This document shows, in pieces, positions 21,027 through 28,876 of a DNA stretch of 64,000 nucleotides. Position 1 is the stretch's first letter, and each line of letters opens with the position of its first letter. The DNA comes from Candidatus Accumulibacter affinis (lineage in GTDB: Bacteria; Pseudomonadota; Gammaproteobacteria; Burkholderiales; Rhodocyclaceae). The stretch is from the NCBI GenBank assembly GCA_016713625.1, contig JADJOT010000012.1, forward strand, positions 186,001 through 250,000, written 5' to 3'. Made by a program: the position numbers and the translations under genes. The notes below the pieces were generated by a model. That model did no database searches, had not been told where the DNA came from, and was given only the letters and a program-made list of their open reading frames with translations.

Positions 21027-22295
21027 TTATCGACCAGCGCTCGGACTCGTCTGCACCATCGGTGCCGCACTGAAAATCTGAAACCAACCGTCAAGATCCT
21101 GCTCGGGTACGGCTTTACGCAGGATTTCGAGGAACTCCTTGTCGCGGGTCGATTCGACGGTGATGTTCTTGTAGACCACCTTCACGCTCGGCTCGATCAC
21201 CCGCAGGTTGTCCAGACCCTTTCGCACCAACTCTTCGATCTTGTCTCGTGTCAGCTTCTGACGCTCGTTCGCCCGTTGCATGCGCTGCTCGATCAGGGCA
21301 ACTACCCGATTCACACGCTGATCGTGGTCACCCTTCACCAATTCCTGGAAGCCCTTCACCCATTCCTTGAGCACGCTCTCGAAGGCTTCCTTGCCCTCTT
21401 CAAACTTCACCTTGTCCGAGTGGCGAATGATCCTGCCAAAACCCGGAAGGTTGATGATGTAACGGTCTGTCAGCTTGGTCCAATAGCTGCGGATCTCGGT
21501 CTGCGTGGTGGGTACGGTCAGCGGGTTGCCAGCCCGGTTGAAGGCCTGCTCGCCGTTGACCAGTACTGGCACGTCAACGGCCTTGTCAGCGTCCGTATTG
21601 AAGGGCTGCACCGTCGTGTGGAGCAGGGGCTGCAACTCCTCGGGGGCATCCGAATTGACGATCAGACTGTCCAGCCGCATTTCACGCTTGGTCAGCTCTG
21701 CACCGCGTAGCACCGTTTCGATGAACTGGAACTTGGACGAGAAGACGCGGGACAGTCGGGACAGGTCGAAGGGCGCGGGGGGCGCCGCTTTGATTGCGGC
21801 GACCACTTTTGCCACTTCCTCCTGTTTGAGGGTTTCGGTACCGATCTCGGCTTTTGCCTCCGGGTGCTCAGGGTCGACTCCGAGCGCCTCAGGCAACCTC
21901 CGCAGGGTGTCTTGGGTGAACAACAACCCGTTGGGCTCGTTCACACGGCGAGGCGCCTCGAACATCTCAGGTGTAGGCGTCCAGACAAGGATTTTGTCAT
22001 CGGCCATCAGCAATCCTATGCGTATTCCTCGTTGCTGCCGTAGTGGAATGCCCCGTTTTGTGGCCGCTATGCTCAGCGCATCGAGAGACGGCGCATCGCA
22101 GTAGCCCAATCGGCAGGTCTCTTCATCCGCATCCAGCACGATCATGATCTGGGGAACAGGATGGCGTGCCAGGCAGATCTCAAGGGCCTTCGCTACGGCA
22201 GCAGACACGCCAGGCGCCACAAAGACCATACGCCTGGTAGCACCAGCGATACTGCGTACCAGGTCGTCGTCCTGTATGGATCGGAATACTTGCAT
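21027..22295 (-). CDS. Unrecognised 422-residue protein, possible PLD-like N-terminal region
   Basis: Convergent with the 589-residue gene. The first ~110 residues (SIQDDDLVRSIAGATRRMVFVAPGV, then MIVLDADEETCRLGY) resemble the PLD-like domains that head some defence-associated helicases, but no HKD motif is visible, so it would be non-catalytic. The middle contains PFDLSRLSRVFSSKFQFIE and a long charged helical segment (residues about 300-380). No function is assigned. The start at 22295 (MQVFRSIQDD) is preceded by GGGAGG on the minus strand at a good distance. Confidence 0.65.
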   Translation of the reverse strand: MQVFRSIQDDDLVRSIAGATRRMVFVAPGVSAAVAKALEICLARHPVPQIMIVLDADEETCRLGYCDAPSLDALSIAATKRGIPLRQQRGIRIGLLMADDKILVWTPTPEMFEAPRRVNEPNGLLFTQDTLRRLPEALGVDPEHPEAKAEIGTETLKQEEVAKVVAAIKAAPPAPFDLSRLSRVFSSKFQFIETVLRGAELTKREMRLDSLIVNSDAPEELQPLLHTTVQPFNTDADKAVDVPVLVNGEQAFNRAGNPLTVPTTQTEIRSYWTKLTDRYIINLPGFGRIIRHSDKVKFEEGKEAFESVLKEWVKGFQELVKGDHDQRVNRVVALIEQRMQRANERQKLTRDKIEELVRKGLDNLRVIEPSVKVVYKNITVESTRDKEFLEILRKAVPEQDLDGWFQIFSAAPMVQTSPSAGR

Positions 22296-22871
22296 GACGC
22301 CTCCCTTATCCGGAAATTGTTCTCACGTTCCAGTTTATAGTGAGTTCGCCGGCTGGTGCGCAGGCACGAAGGCAAGGCAGCGCTGCAGGACGCCCGGCGC
22401 AGGCCTGTATCCGTTGTTCGCCGAGACGATGCCGCCAGGCTTGGCGACGGTGCAAACGCCAGACCCCTTGACGCTCACTAAACCTGACCCTTTTTCGCTC
22501 AGCAGAAGTGATCCATTCACTGCGCAAGGGTAGGCACTGCGCGCGGTGCAGATGGTGGTTTGGGGTGATGGCGAAGCGGCTTACACAAGCGCTTGCGGTG
22601 GGTGTTTTTCGTGTTTGGTGGATGCCTTGGGGGCTGGGAAGGCGGAGGGGCGATACGCTGGGGCGTGGCAGTAAGTGCGGCAGGATCGCGCTTACTGCCA
22701 TGCAGACTGGCGTTTTCGGGCGTCGGACGTGCTCGGCCGGTCACCGGAGAGAAGCGGTGGCGAGGGAAATCGCCAGGGGGCACTTCTTGATCCCGGCCTG
22801 ACCTGCCCTGCCGTCGAGGTAGGGATCAGGCGACAGGATCGGCGGCAGAGGACACCCTGTCGCCGGTGCAT
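22296..22871. other. Gene-free stretch between an island gene and the IS21 remnant
   Basis: About 576 bp. Several short open frames exist on both strands (e.g. 22508-22801 plus, 22517-22783 minus), but their proline/arginine-rich or tryptophan/glycine-rich products look like non-coding GC-rich sequence. It holds a strong hairpin at 22666-22700 and probably the undefined right end of the IS. Confidence 0.5.
22666..22700. repeat. 35-bp hairpin: 14-bp stem, 7-nt loop
   Basis: TGGCAGTAAGTGCG and CGCGCTTACTGCCA pair over 14 positions (one T-G) around GCAGGAT. There is no T-run, so a protein-binding or recombination site is more likely than a terminator. Confidence 0.6.
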
Positions 22872-23698
22872 TCAAGGCTGCGCGGACTCGTCGGATGGGG
22901 TCTTTTTGCCGGGCGAGGGACGTTTGGATGGCGCCGTCTGAGTGGCCGGGGAAACGGCCGGCTCGCTGCGCAAACTGGGACCGCTCAAGCGCAGAAGGGT
23001 GCAGCGGTGCTGAAGGCGATCGAGCAGCGCATCGACGAGGGTTTCTTCTGAAACAGCTCGTACCAGTCGGGCAGGTCGAGATTCGTCGTCAGAATGGTCG
23101 AAAGCCCCAGGCTGTAACGCTGGTCCATCAGACGGAAGAACGCGTTGACCTGCTCGGGCTTCAGATTGAGGTAGCCGAGTTCGTCGATGGCGATCAACGG
23201 CATGCGGCACAACTGGTTGAGGAGCCCAACCGTCGAGCGGTCGGCGAGCGAGGCATACAGTTCGTCGAGCAGAGCCTGCGCGTTGTAGAAACGGGCGCGG
23301 TAACCATTGAGGCACGCTTCGCGCAGGAGCCCGACGGCGATTCCCGACTTGCCGGTACCGGGTGGGCCGATCAGCAGGAGGTTCTCGCCGCGGCGCAGAA
23401 ATTCGAGCCCCGCGAGGGTTAGGACCTGCGCCTTATTCACGCTCGGCTGGCGGGCAAAAGGAAACGACTGCAAGGTCCACGGCCAGGGCAAATGGGCCTG
23501 TGCCAGGCGGTAGGCGAGGCTCTTCTCGCGCCGTGCCGCGTCTTCCGCGCTGAGCAGACGCAAGAGCACCTCGGGAACCGGCGTCCCCTGCCGTTCGGCG
23601 AGATCGAGTTCTTCGTCGAGCACGCGCGCGATCCCGGACCAGCGCATCTGCGCAATCAGCGCCTTCAGCGGCTCACGCATCGTCATCGCCCTCGTCAA
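22872..23698 (-). pseudogene. istB: IS21-family transposition helper IstB, frameshifted
   Basis: AAA+ ATPase that assists the IstA transposase. Visible motifs: LLIGPPGTGKSGIAVGLL (Walker A) and MPLIAIDELGYL (Walker B). The frame breaks near 23044 after DWYELFQKK; the correct continuation TLVDALLDRLQHRC lies one base out of phase, as if one A were lost from a short A run, and runs to 22872. A base-call error cannot be excluded. It overlaps the upstream istA fragment by 26 bp, the usual IstA-IstB arrangement. Confidence 0.85.
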
Positions 23699-24320
23699 GG
23701 TTGAAGAAATCGCCGGCGACCTGCTGCAGAATCAGCGCTTCCAGGCGCCCGAGGTCGAAGAGACCAAAGCGCAAAGCCTGCGCCACGGCTGCCAGGAAAG
23801 GCGCCGCGGGATAGGTCCGTTTGAATTCCAGCAAGCGGCGCAAGAGGCGCACCCCGCGCCCATGCGCCTGCCCGACCAGTGCCGCCACATACGCGTCGAG
23901 CAGCGGATCATGGCCACGCAGCAAGGTCGCTTCAGGCGGCGGCGTGCGATCCCGTTGCTGCGGGGTCGGGTGATGCTCAGGGAGCTTCTGCTTGCTGTCA
24001 CGCACGCCGATGAGACGGGGATGAACAGCGACGAGCTGATCGCGATGGCAGATTCTCACTTCGCCCGGATACAGATAGACACTCAAGCTTCTGCCGATCC
24101 AGCGTTCGGGAACCGAATAGCGATTGGTCTCAATAGAAACGAAACCATACCGATCGACCACCCGTTCAACCACCAGATAGACCGGCGGCAGGAGCGCGGG
24201 CAGCGGCTGTAAACAGGGCTTCTCGACGGCGTAGGCGGCGATCGGTGCCACGCCCAGGGCGCGCTTGGGCTTGGCGTTGGCTATCTCCTGACACCAGCCC
24301 CTGGCTGCTAGGCGCAGCAA
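23673..24320 (-). pseudogene. istA: IS21-family transposase IstA, C-terminal fragment
   Basis: Only about the last 205 residues of a normally ~500-residue transposase remain: EIANAKPKRALGVAP, then VERVVDRYGFVSIETNRYSVP and the SVYLYPGEVRICH segment of the C-terminal beta-barrel. The helix-turn-helix and the whole DDE catalytic core are missing; similarity ends at about 24290. The insertion sequence is therefore dead and its left end has been deleted. Confidence 0.85.
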
Positions 24321-24338
24321 AACTCAGCTTTTCTCAGG

Positions 24339-24569
24339 TCATGCGGCCACCGCAAAGCGCCGCACGTCGATTTCCACGCCCGCCGCCGCTGCTTGTTCGG
24401 CTTGTTTCAGCAAGGAAGCGGTCACGGCTTCATCATGGAAGGCTTCGCCGCAGTTCTCGCACACCAGCGCAGGCACTTCGCGGAAAACGATCGTCATGCC
24501 GCCGCATTCAAGTGGAACAGTCACTGCGCCGGGGCGGGTTTCGCCGTGTCGGCAGATCGGGCATTTCAT
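24339..24569 (-). CDS. YgiT/MqsA-type zinc-finger protein (antitoxin-like)
   Basis: 76 residues starting MKCPICRHGETRPG, with a second CxxC (VCENCGEAF): the two knuckles that bind zinc in the N-terminal domain of MqsA-type antitoxins. The C-terminal helix-turn-helix of full MqsA is absent, so this is the short YgiT-type form usually paired with a small toxin such as a DUF4258 protein. No such toxin is adjacent; the nearest neighbour upstream is a DUF2442 protein 58 bp away. ATG at 24569 is preceded by GGAAGAAG; a longer frame beginning at 24602 is rejected. Confidence 0.75.
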   Translation of the reverse strand: MKCPICRHGETRPGAVTVPLECGGMTIVFREVPALVCENCGEAFHDEAVTASLLKQAEQAAAAGVEIDVRRFAVAA

Positions 24570-24626
24570 GGCTTCTTCCTCGTTGCAAGGTCCGCCAGCC
24601 ATAGCGCGAAGTCGGGTAATCCACGC

Positions 24627-24887
24627 TCACGCCGCCCGGTCGCCATGCTGCGCGCGCATCAGATCGAGCAGGAATTCGGGCGCGAGGTCGGCGCCGTTCG
24701 CCCATGCCGCCGTGCGCATCAGCGGATGCTGACTTGCCGTGGCGAACACGGCTGGATCACGTAGCGCCTCGAACACTTCCCCGTCAATTTCACCGGACAA
24801 ATCCACTTCTCCGGACTCTCCGTTGTTGAAGCGCAGGAACAGGCGATAACCCGGCAGCGGGGTCACTTCCGTCGTATGCAGGATCAT
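24627..24887 (-). CDS. DUF2442-like protein
   Basis: 86 residues of the DUF2442 pattern: VTPLPGYRLFLRFNNGESGEVDLSGEI, then EVFEALRDPAVFATA and the final WANGADLAPEFLLDLM. Function is not established. It follows the DUF4160 gene by 5 bp on the same strand. These two families are repeatedly neighbours, and the pair has been suspected of being TA-like (inference). It ends 58 bp before the zinc-finger gene. Confidence 0.85.
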   Translation of the reverse strand: MILHTTEVTPLPGYRLFLRFNNGESGEVDLSGEIDGEVFEALRDPAVFATASQHPLMRTAAWANGADLAPEFLLDLMRAQHGDRAA

Positions 24888-24892
24888 GATCG

Positions 24893-25150
24893 TTACTCCA
24901 GAGGATCAATCGGATTCAGCGGCTTGCGCAGCATGGCAAGCTCCCAGTCGGCTTCAATCTCTTTCCGGTGCAGCGCCAGCCATTCGCGCACCATTGACAG
25001 CGCCCGGCCGGGCAACGAACCGGCGTACAGCTTGCCGTCCAGGGTCATCACGGCTTCGTGCTCGCCGTAGACGGCATGAAAGTGCATTGGCGGATGCTCG
25101 CGCCAGTTCATGTAAATGACGATGCCGAAGAACAGCGAGATTTCAGGCAT
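24893..25150 (-). CDS. DUF4160-like protein
   Basis: 85 residues: MPEISLFFGIVIYMNWREHP followed by PMHFHAVYGEHEAVM, the characteristic hydrophobic strand plus HFHxxYG motif of DUF4160. First gene of the DUF4160-DUF2442 pair. ATG at 25150 begins exactly at the conserved N-terminus; 36 upstream codons in frame are not family-like and cover the junction with the integrase stump. Confidence 0.85.
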   Translation of the reverse strand: MPEISLFFGIVIYMNWREHPPMHFHAVYGEHEAVMTLDGKLYAGSLPGRALSMVREWLALHRKEIEADWELAMLRKPLNPIDPLE

Positions 25151-25199
25151 GGCTATGCCGCGCCCCGTTTCGCCAACTGCACCACTTCGGCCGCATCTT

Positions 25200-25568
25200 T
25201 CATTCCGCCAGCGATTGAAAGAAGCGGGGCAGTTCGTCGGCTTGCAAGAAGCGATCACGGCTCACCGTTCGTCCCGCGGCCTTGACGCCTTGCGCCGGGT
25301 TCGTTTCGAGATAACCCCATTCAATCGCCTTGACGAGCATGCTTGACGCAAGCGCCCTTATCTGGCGAACCGTCGCCGTGGCCTTGCCAGCCGCTTCAGC
25401 ATTTGACAGCGCGCGCGCAATCAGCGCCCGCGTGATACTCGTCAGCTTCCTGTCGCCAAGCGGCTTTTGCAGCTTCGGCACCTTGGTATCGTAGATCGTT
25501 AGCCGCTTGCCGACGGGGGGAAGCGCAAGCCCCTGAAGGGCAATCTTGCCGAACTTGATCTGCGCCAT
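25200..25568 (-). pseudogene. Tyrosine integrase remnant (internal deletion and 3' truncation)
   Basis: 122 residues. The start MAQIKFGKIALQGL ... RLTIYDTKVPKLQ is the usual N-terminal arm-binding segment of a P4/tRNA-type integrase. It jumps directly to KPLGDRKLTSITRALIARAL, part of the core-binding domain, so about 80-90 residues are missing. It then ends after DRFLQADELPRFFQSLAE, just before the catalytic domain, so the catalytic Arg, His-x-x-Arg and Tyr are all absent. ATG at 25568 has GAGGTGAG upstream. It lies beside the right attachment repeat and reads into the island. Confidence 0.85.
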
Positions 25569-25588
25569 TCTCTCACCTCGCATAAATC

Positions 25589-25618
25589 GGGCTATCACTG
25601 GGCTATCACGGGCTAGCA
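25589..25618. repeat. Three tandem 10-bp repeats upstream of the integrase remnant
   Basis: GGGCTATCAC (25589-25598), GGGCTATCAC (25600-25609) and GGGCTAGCA (25610-25618), at one-helical-turn spacing, directly upstream of the integrase start. This fits an arm-type integrase or excisionase binding array, or an autoregulatory operator. Confidence 0.6.
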
Positions 25619-25723
25619 AATTTTGTCATGTTTGGTGCTAGCCGGTTAAGGTAAGTTTGGCACTAACATATTGCTGTGTATATGCTTGCTATTAACCCGC
25701 AGGCCTGGCTGGAATCACGGACC

Positions 25724-25766
25724 GTTAATCCGTAAGTCCCTGGTTCGAGCCCAGGTCGGGGAGCCA
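25724..25766 (+). repeat. Right attachment-site copy (attR): partial tRNA-Asn
   Basis: 43-nt copy of the tRNA-Asn 3' half, with one mismatch to 7341-7383. The 5' half of a tRNA is absent, so no functional tRNA is encoded here. Confidence 0.88.
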
Positions 25767-25780
25767 CAGAACTCAGCACT

Positions 25781-25809
25781 TGGCCCAACTCAAACGGTTG
25801 GGCCATTTT
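25781..25809 (+). terminator. Rho-independent terminator, displaced tRNA-Asn terminator
   Basis: A 9-bp perfect stem (TGGCCCAAC/GTTGGGCCA), a 7-nt loop and TTTT, starting 15 bp after the partial tRNA CCA. It most likely terminated tRNA-Asn before the island inserted. Confidence 0.75.
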
Positions 25810-26051
25810 GCCTTCTGGCCTTTGTGTGGTCACCATGTGAGCATGACCACGATCTTTTCTGTTGCTGCGCTTGACGGTCGTATAGACTAACGCCTGTGCA
25901 ATTTGCCTGATCCACCCTGCCGCATGACGTTCGACCACGACGCGAAGCGCATGCAGCGGCTGATCGGGGTGCTCGTGGCGCGGTGATGCTGCGCGTCTGC
26001 TGGCCAGGGAATGCGCCCAACAATGACAAAGGAATTCGAAAGGGTGATGGA

Positions 26052-26407
26052 TGTGGCGATGCGCAACACAACCCGCAACTATCTCGCCGGGATTTCCTGA
26101 CAACTGGCGCACTCGCAGCACTCCTGCCGTGGAGCATGGGCGTCGCCATCGCGGCCGACCCGCCGGCGCCCCGGCGCACACTCTGCCACCCGCGAACGCG
26201 ATGGCGCCTGCGGAGGCGTTGCAGCGGCTGCTGGATGGCCATCAGCGTTACGCGGCGAACACGCCGAACCAGCGCGACTTTTCTACGAGCCGATCGGCCC
26301 GCGTGCAGGGGCAGTATCCGATCGCCGCGATCCTGAGCTGCGCCGATTTGCGCGTGGCGCCAGAGCTCGCCTTCGACCAGGGGCCGGGCGACCTCTTCGA
26401 GGCGTGA
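26052..26407 (+). pseudogene. Exported beta-carbonic anhydrase, frameshifted and truncated
   Basis: One frame encodes a Tat-type signal, SRRDFLTTGALAALLPW (from 26082). After about 26175 the reading continues in another frame as MAPAEALQRLLDGHQRYAAN and AAILSCADLRVAPELAFDQGPGDLFE. The LSCADLRV block corresponds to the zinc-ligand Cys and Asp-x-Arg dyad of beta-carbonic anhydrases. The gene stops at 26407, before the HxxC zinc ligands, so about half of the enzyme is missing. It stands just outside the island's right end. Confidence 0.8.
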
Positions 26408-26672
26408 CCGTTGCGCGTGCCCGCGCAGGCCACCGCGACCGCCAGCTGCGAGCCGATGACTCGTCCTTGACGTGGTCAGGAGAAGCCTGAGAGATTATAG
26501 TTGCAGGGTGACCGAGACCGACGACGGATGGATACCGAAAGGAAGATTCGCCCGTCGAGGTCTGGGTGACGGCCGCCACTTTGCTGAAGGAGGCTGGCCG
26601 GGTGTAAGCGATGGTTACCCATGAATGGGCGAGCGTACGATTCAAGGCCGTGCTGGATGATGGAGACAGGTA

Positions 26673-28781
26673 ATGAACACCGAGGACAAAAGCCGCACTG
26701 CGCAGGTGTTGCGCGCGCGCGCTGAGGCCATCGTCCGGGAAGCCGGGTTTGCGGAGCAGCACGCAGCGATGTCGCCCGAGGCCATGCGGAAGGCCCTTGA
26801 TGAGCTGCGCGTGCACCAGATCGAGCTCGAGATACAGAACGAGGAGCTGCGTCGCGTCGTTGCCGCCAGCGAGCGCTATTGCGCACTCTACGACATGGCT
26901 CCGGTGGGCTTTTGTACCCTCTCGGCAAAAGGGCATATCCGGGAGGCCAACTTCACCGCCGGCACGTTGCTGGGGATGGCCCGAGAGGCGCTGGTCAAGC
27001 AGCCGATCGCCCGTTTCATCCTCAGGGACGACCAGGTTGTTTACTACTTCCACCGCAAGCGGCTCCTCCAGTTCGACGAGCCACAGGCCTGCGAACTGCG
27101 GATGGTGAAAGAGGACGGCGCGATCTTCTGGGCGCGTATGGAGGCCACCACCGGCAACGACGAAAGTGGCGATCCTGTCTTTCGCGTCATGATCAGCGAC
27201 ATCTCCGAGCGCAAGAAGACCGAAGCGCGGCTGCAACTGGCCGCCTGCGTCTTCTCGCACGCCCGCGAAGGGATCATGATCACCGACGCCGACGGTGTGA
27301 TCGTCGAGGTCAATCGGGCTTTCACCCGGATCACCGGCTACCCACGTGACGAAGCCCTGGGCCGTAACTCGCGGTTTCTCTCTTCCGACCGTCAGAATCA
27401 GGCCTTCTTCGCGGCCGTGCGGCGTGCATTGACCGAAAATCACTACTGGTCCGGCGAAGTCTGGAACCGGCGCAAGGACGACACGCTGTATGCCGAGATG
27501 CAGACCATCAGCGTGGTGCCCGATGTGCAGGGCAATGTTCGGCAGATCGTCACCCTGTTCTCTGACATCACCGCGCTCAAGCAGGCGGAGGAGGCTCTGG
27601 CTGAGAGCCTCGAACAGCGTCGACTCTTCATTGAGTACGCACCGGCCGGCCTGGCAATGTTTGACCGCGATATGCGCTATCTGTATACCAGTAACCGCTG
27701 GTTTGCCGACCACGGTCTCAGCAAGCGCGATCTGTATGGCTTATCCCACTACGACGTCTTCCCGGAGATTCCCGAAGAATGGAAGCAAGCCCATCGCCGA
27801 GGACTGGCGGGCGAGGTCTTGCGGTCGGAAGGGGACCGCTTCGAAAGGCTCGACGGTTCGGTGAAGTGGGTGCGGTGGGAGCTACGTCCCTGGTACAACG
27901 CGCAGCAAACCATCGGCGGGATCGTCATCTTCACCGAAGACATCACCGCGAACAAGAAGGCAGAGGAGGCGCTGCGCGCCAGCGAAGAGCGCTTGTCGCT
28001 GGTGTTGCGCGGCACCCAGGACGGCTTCTGGGACTGGGATTTGCTACGCAACAAAGTCCATTATTCGCTGCGCTGGTGGAGCATGCTCGGTTATGCGGAA
28101 GGCGAACTCGAAGCCGCTCCGGATCTGTGGCGGCGCCTGACGCACCCCGACGACCTGGAGCGCATTGATCGCGATCTGGCCGCGGCACTGGCGGGCAGTA
28201 CCGACACCTACGAGGCGGAATTCCGCTTGCGACACAGGGAGGGCCACTATCTGCATATCATTGCGCGCGCGCTGATCCTGCGCGACGGACAAGGACAGGC
28301 GATACGGGTCGCCGGCGCCAACCGGGATGTCAGCGAAAATCGGCGAGTGGAAAACGCCTTGCGCGAGCAGGAACAGTTCTTCCGCCTGATCACCGAGAAC
28401 CTCGAAGGCTTCGTGTCGGTTCTCGACGTCGAAGGGCGACGAGTTTACAACAGTCCGTCCTATGCGCGCCTGCTCGGTCACCGCAATCTATCCGGAACCT
28501 TGTCCTTCGGGGACATCCATCCGGCCGACCGCGAACGAGTCATGCAGGCCTTCCGCGAGACGGTCGCGACGGGAATCGGGCAGCATCTCGAATTTCGCTT
28601 CGTGATGGCCGATGGCGGCATCTGCTGGCTGGAGTCGCGCAGTGGTGTCATCAGAGACCAGGATGGTCGAACCAAACGCGTCGTCGTCGTCTCCCACGAC
28701 GTCACCGAGCGCAAGGCAGCCGAGGATCAAATCCGGGATCGGGCGCTCGCGGACGCCGTCACCCGCCTTCCCACGGACTGA
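26673..28781 (+). CDS. Multi-PAS sensor protein, output domain lost
   Basis: 702 residues. An N-terminal helical region (1-75, including LRVHQIELEIQNEELRR) precedes five PAS-like units. Their ends are marked by VFRVMISDISERKKTE, IVTLFSDITALKQAE, IVIFTEDITANKKAE, RVAGANRDVSENRRVE and VVVVSHDVTERKAAE. The chain ends DRALADAVTRLPTD, which is the start of a GGDEF domain (compare DxLTxLPNR), then hits a stop. No GG(D/E)EF, EAL, kinase or methyl-accepting domain follows, so the protein can presumably sense but not signal on its own. ATG at 26673 has GGAGACAGG upstream. No transmembrane segment is evident. Confidence 0.8.
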   Translation: MNTEDKSRTAQVLRARAEAIVREAGFAEQHAAMSPEAMRKALDELRVHQIELEIQNEELRRVVAASERYCALYDMAPVGFCTLSAKGHIREANFTAGTLLGMAREALVKQPIARFILRDDQVVYYFHRKRLLQFDEPQACELRMVKEDGAIFWARMEATTGNDESGDPVFRVMISDISERKKTEARLQLAACVFSHAREGIMITDADGVIVEVNRAFTRITGYPRDEALGRNSRFLSSDRQNQAFFAAVRRALTENHYWSGEVWNRRKDDTLYAEMQTISVVPDVQGNVRQIVTLFSDITALKQAEEALAESLEQRRLFIEYAPAGLAMFDRDMRYLYTSNRWFADHGLSKRDLYGLSHYDVFPEIPEEWKQAHRRGLAGEVLRSEGDRFERLDGSVKWVRWELRPWYNAQQTIGGIVIFTEDITANKKAEEALRASEERLSLVLRGTQDGFWDWDLLRNKVHYSLRWWSMLGYAEGELEAAPDLWRRLTHPDDLERIDRDLAAALAGSTDTYEAEFRLRHREGHYLHIIARALILRDGQGQAIRVAGANRDVSENRRVENALREQEQFFRLITENLEGFVSVLDVEGRRVYNSPSYARLLGHRNLSGTLSFGDIHPADRERVMQAFRETVATGIGQHLEFRFVMADGGICWLESRSGVIRDQDGRTKRVVVVSHDVTERKAAEDQIRDRALADAVTRLPTD

Positions 28782-28855
28782 CGTTGCAGGGCCGCCTGAG
28801 CCAGACCCTGGCGGCCAGCAAGCGCAGGTCGATGCAAGCACTCAAAGGGCTTTGA
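28778..28855 (+). pseudogene. Remnant of the GGDEF domain
   Basis: One base out of phase with the PAS gene, 25 codons read LTLQGRLSQTLAASKRRS..., matching the first helix of a GGDEF domain (DRL.QALAxAKR). Then it stops. The rest of the cyclase domain is deleted, and purL's 3' end follows 22 bp later. Confidence 0.6.
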
Positions 28856-28876
28856 CCCTCATGGCGCGGTTAGCAA

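Larger units (their letters stand above)
7384..25766. mobile_element. Integrative genomic island at tRNA-Asn, carrying a type III-like R-M operon
   Basis: About 18.4 kb bounded by the tRNA-Asn gene and a 43-nt partial copy of it. A broken tyrosine integrase lies next to the right end, reading inward. Cargo is typical of a defence or mobile island: restriction-modification, doc, IS21 remnant, small TA-like genes and unrecognised proteins. The original tRNA terminator appears to have been displaced to the far side of the right repeat (25781-25809). With the integrase destroyed the island is probably immobile unless helped in trans. Confidence 0.85.

Noticed and set aside
22508..22801. Open frames on both strands in the gap before the IS remnant
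   Set aside because: Low-complexity products with no ribosome-binding site; the frames overlap on opposite strands as expected of non-coding GC-rich DNA.
25724..25766. Second tRNA-Asn gene
   Set aside because: Only the anticodon-to-CCA half is present; the acceptor 5' strand and D arm are missing. It is the attachment-site copy.
26283..27713. 476-codon minus-strand frame opposite the PAS protein
   Set aside because: Complement of clear PAS coding sequence; no family resemblance.
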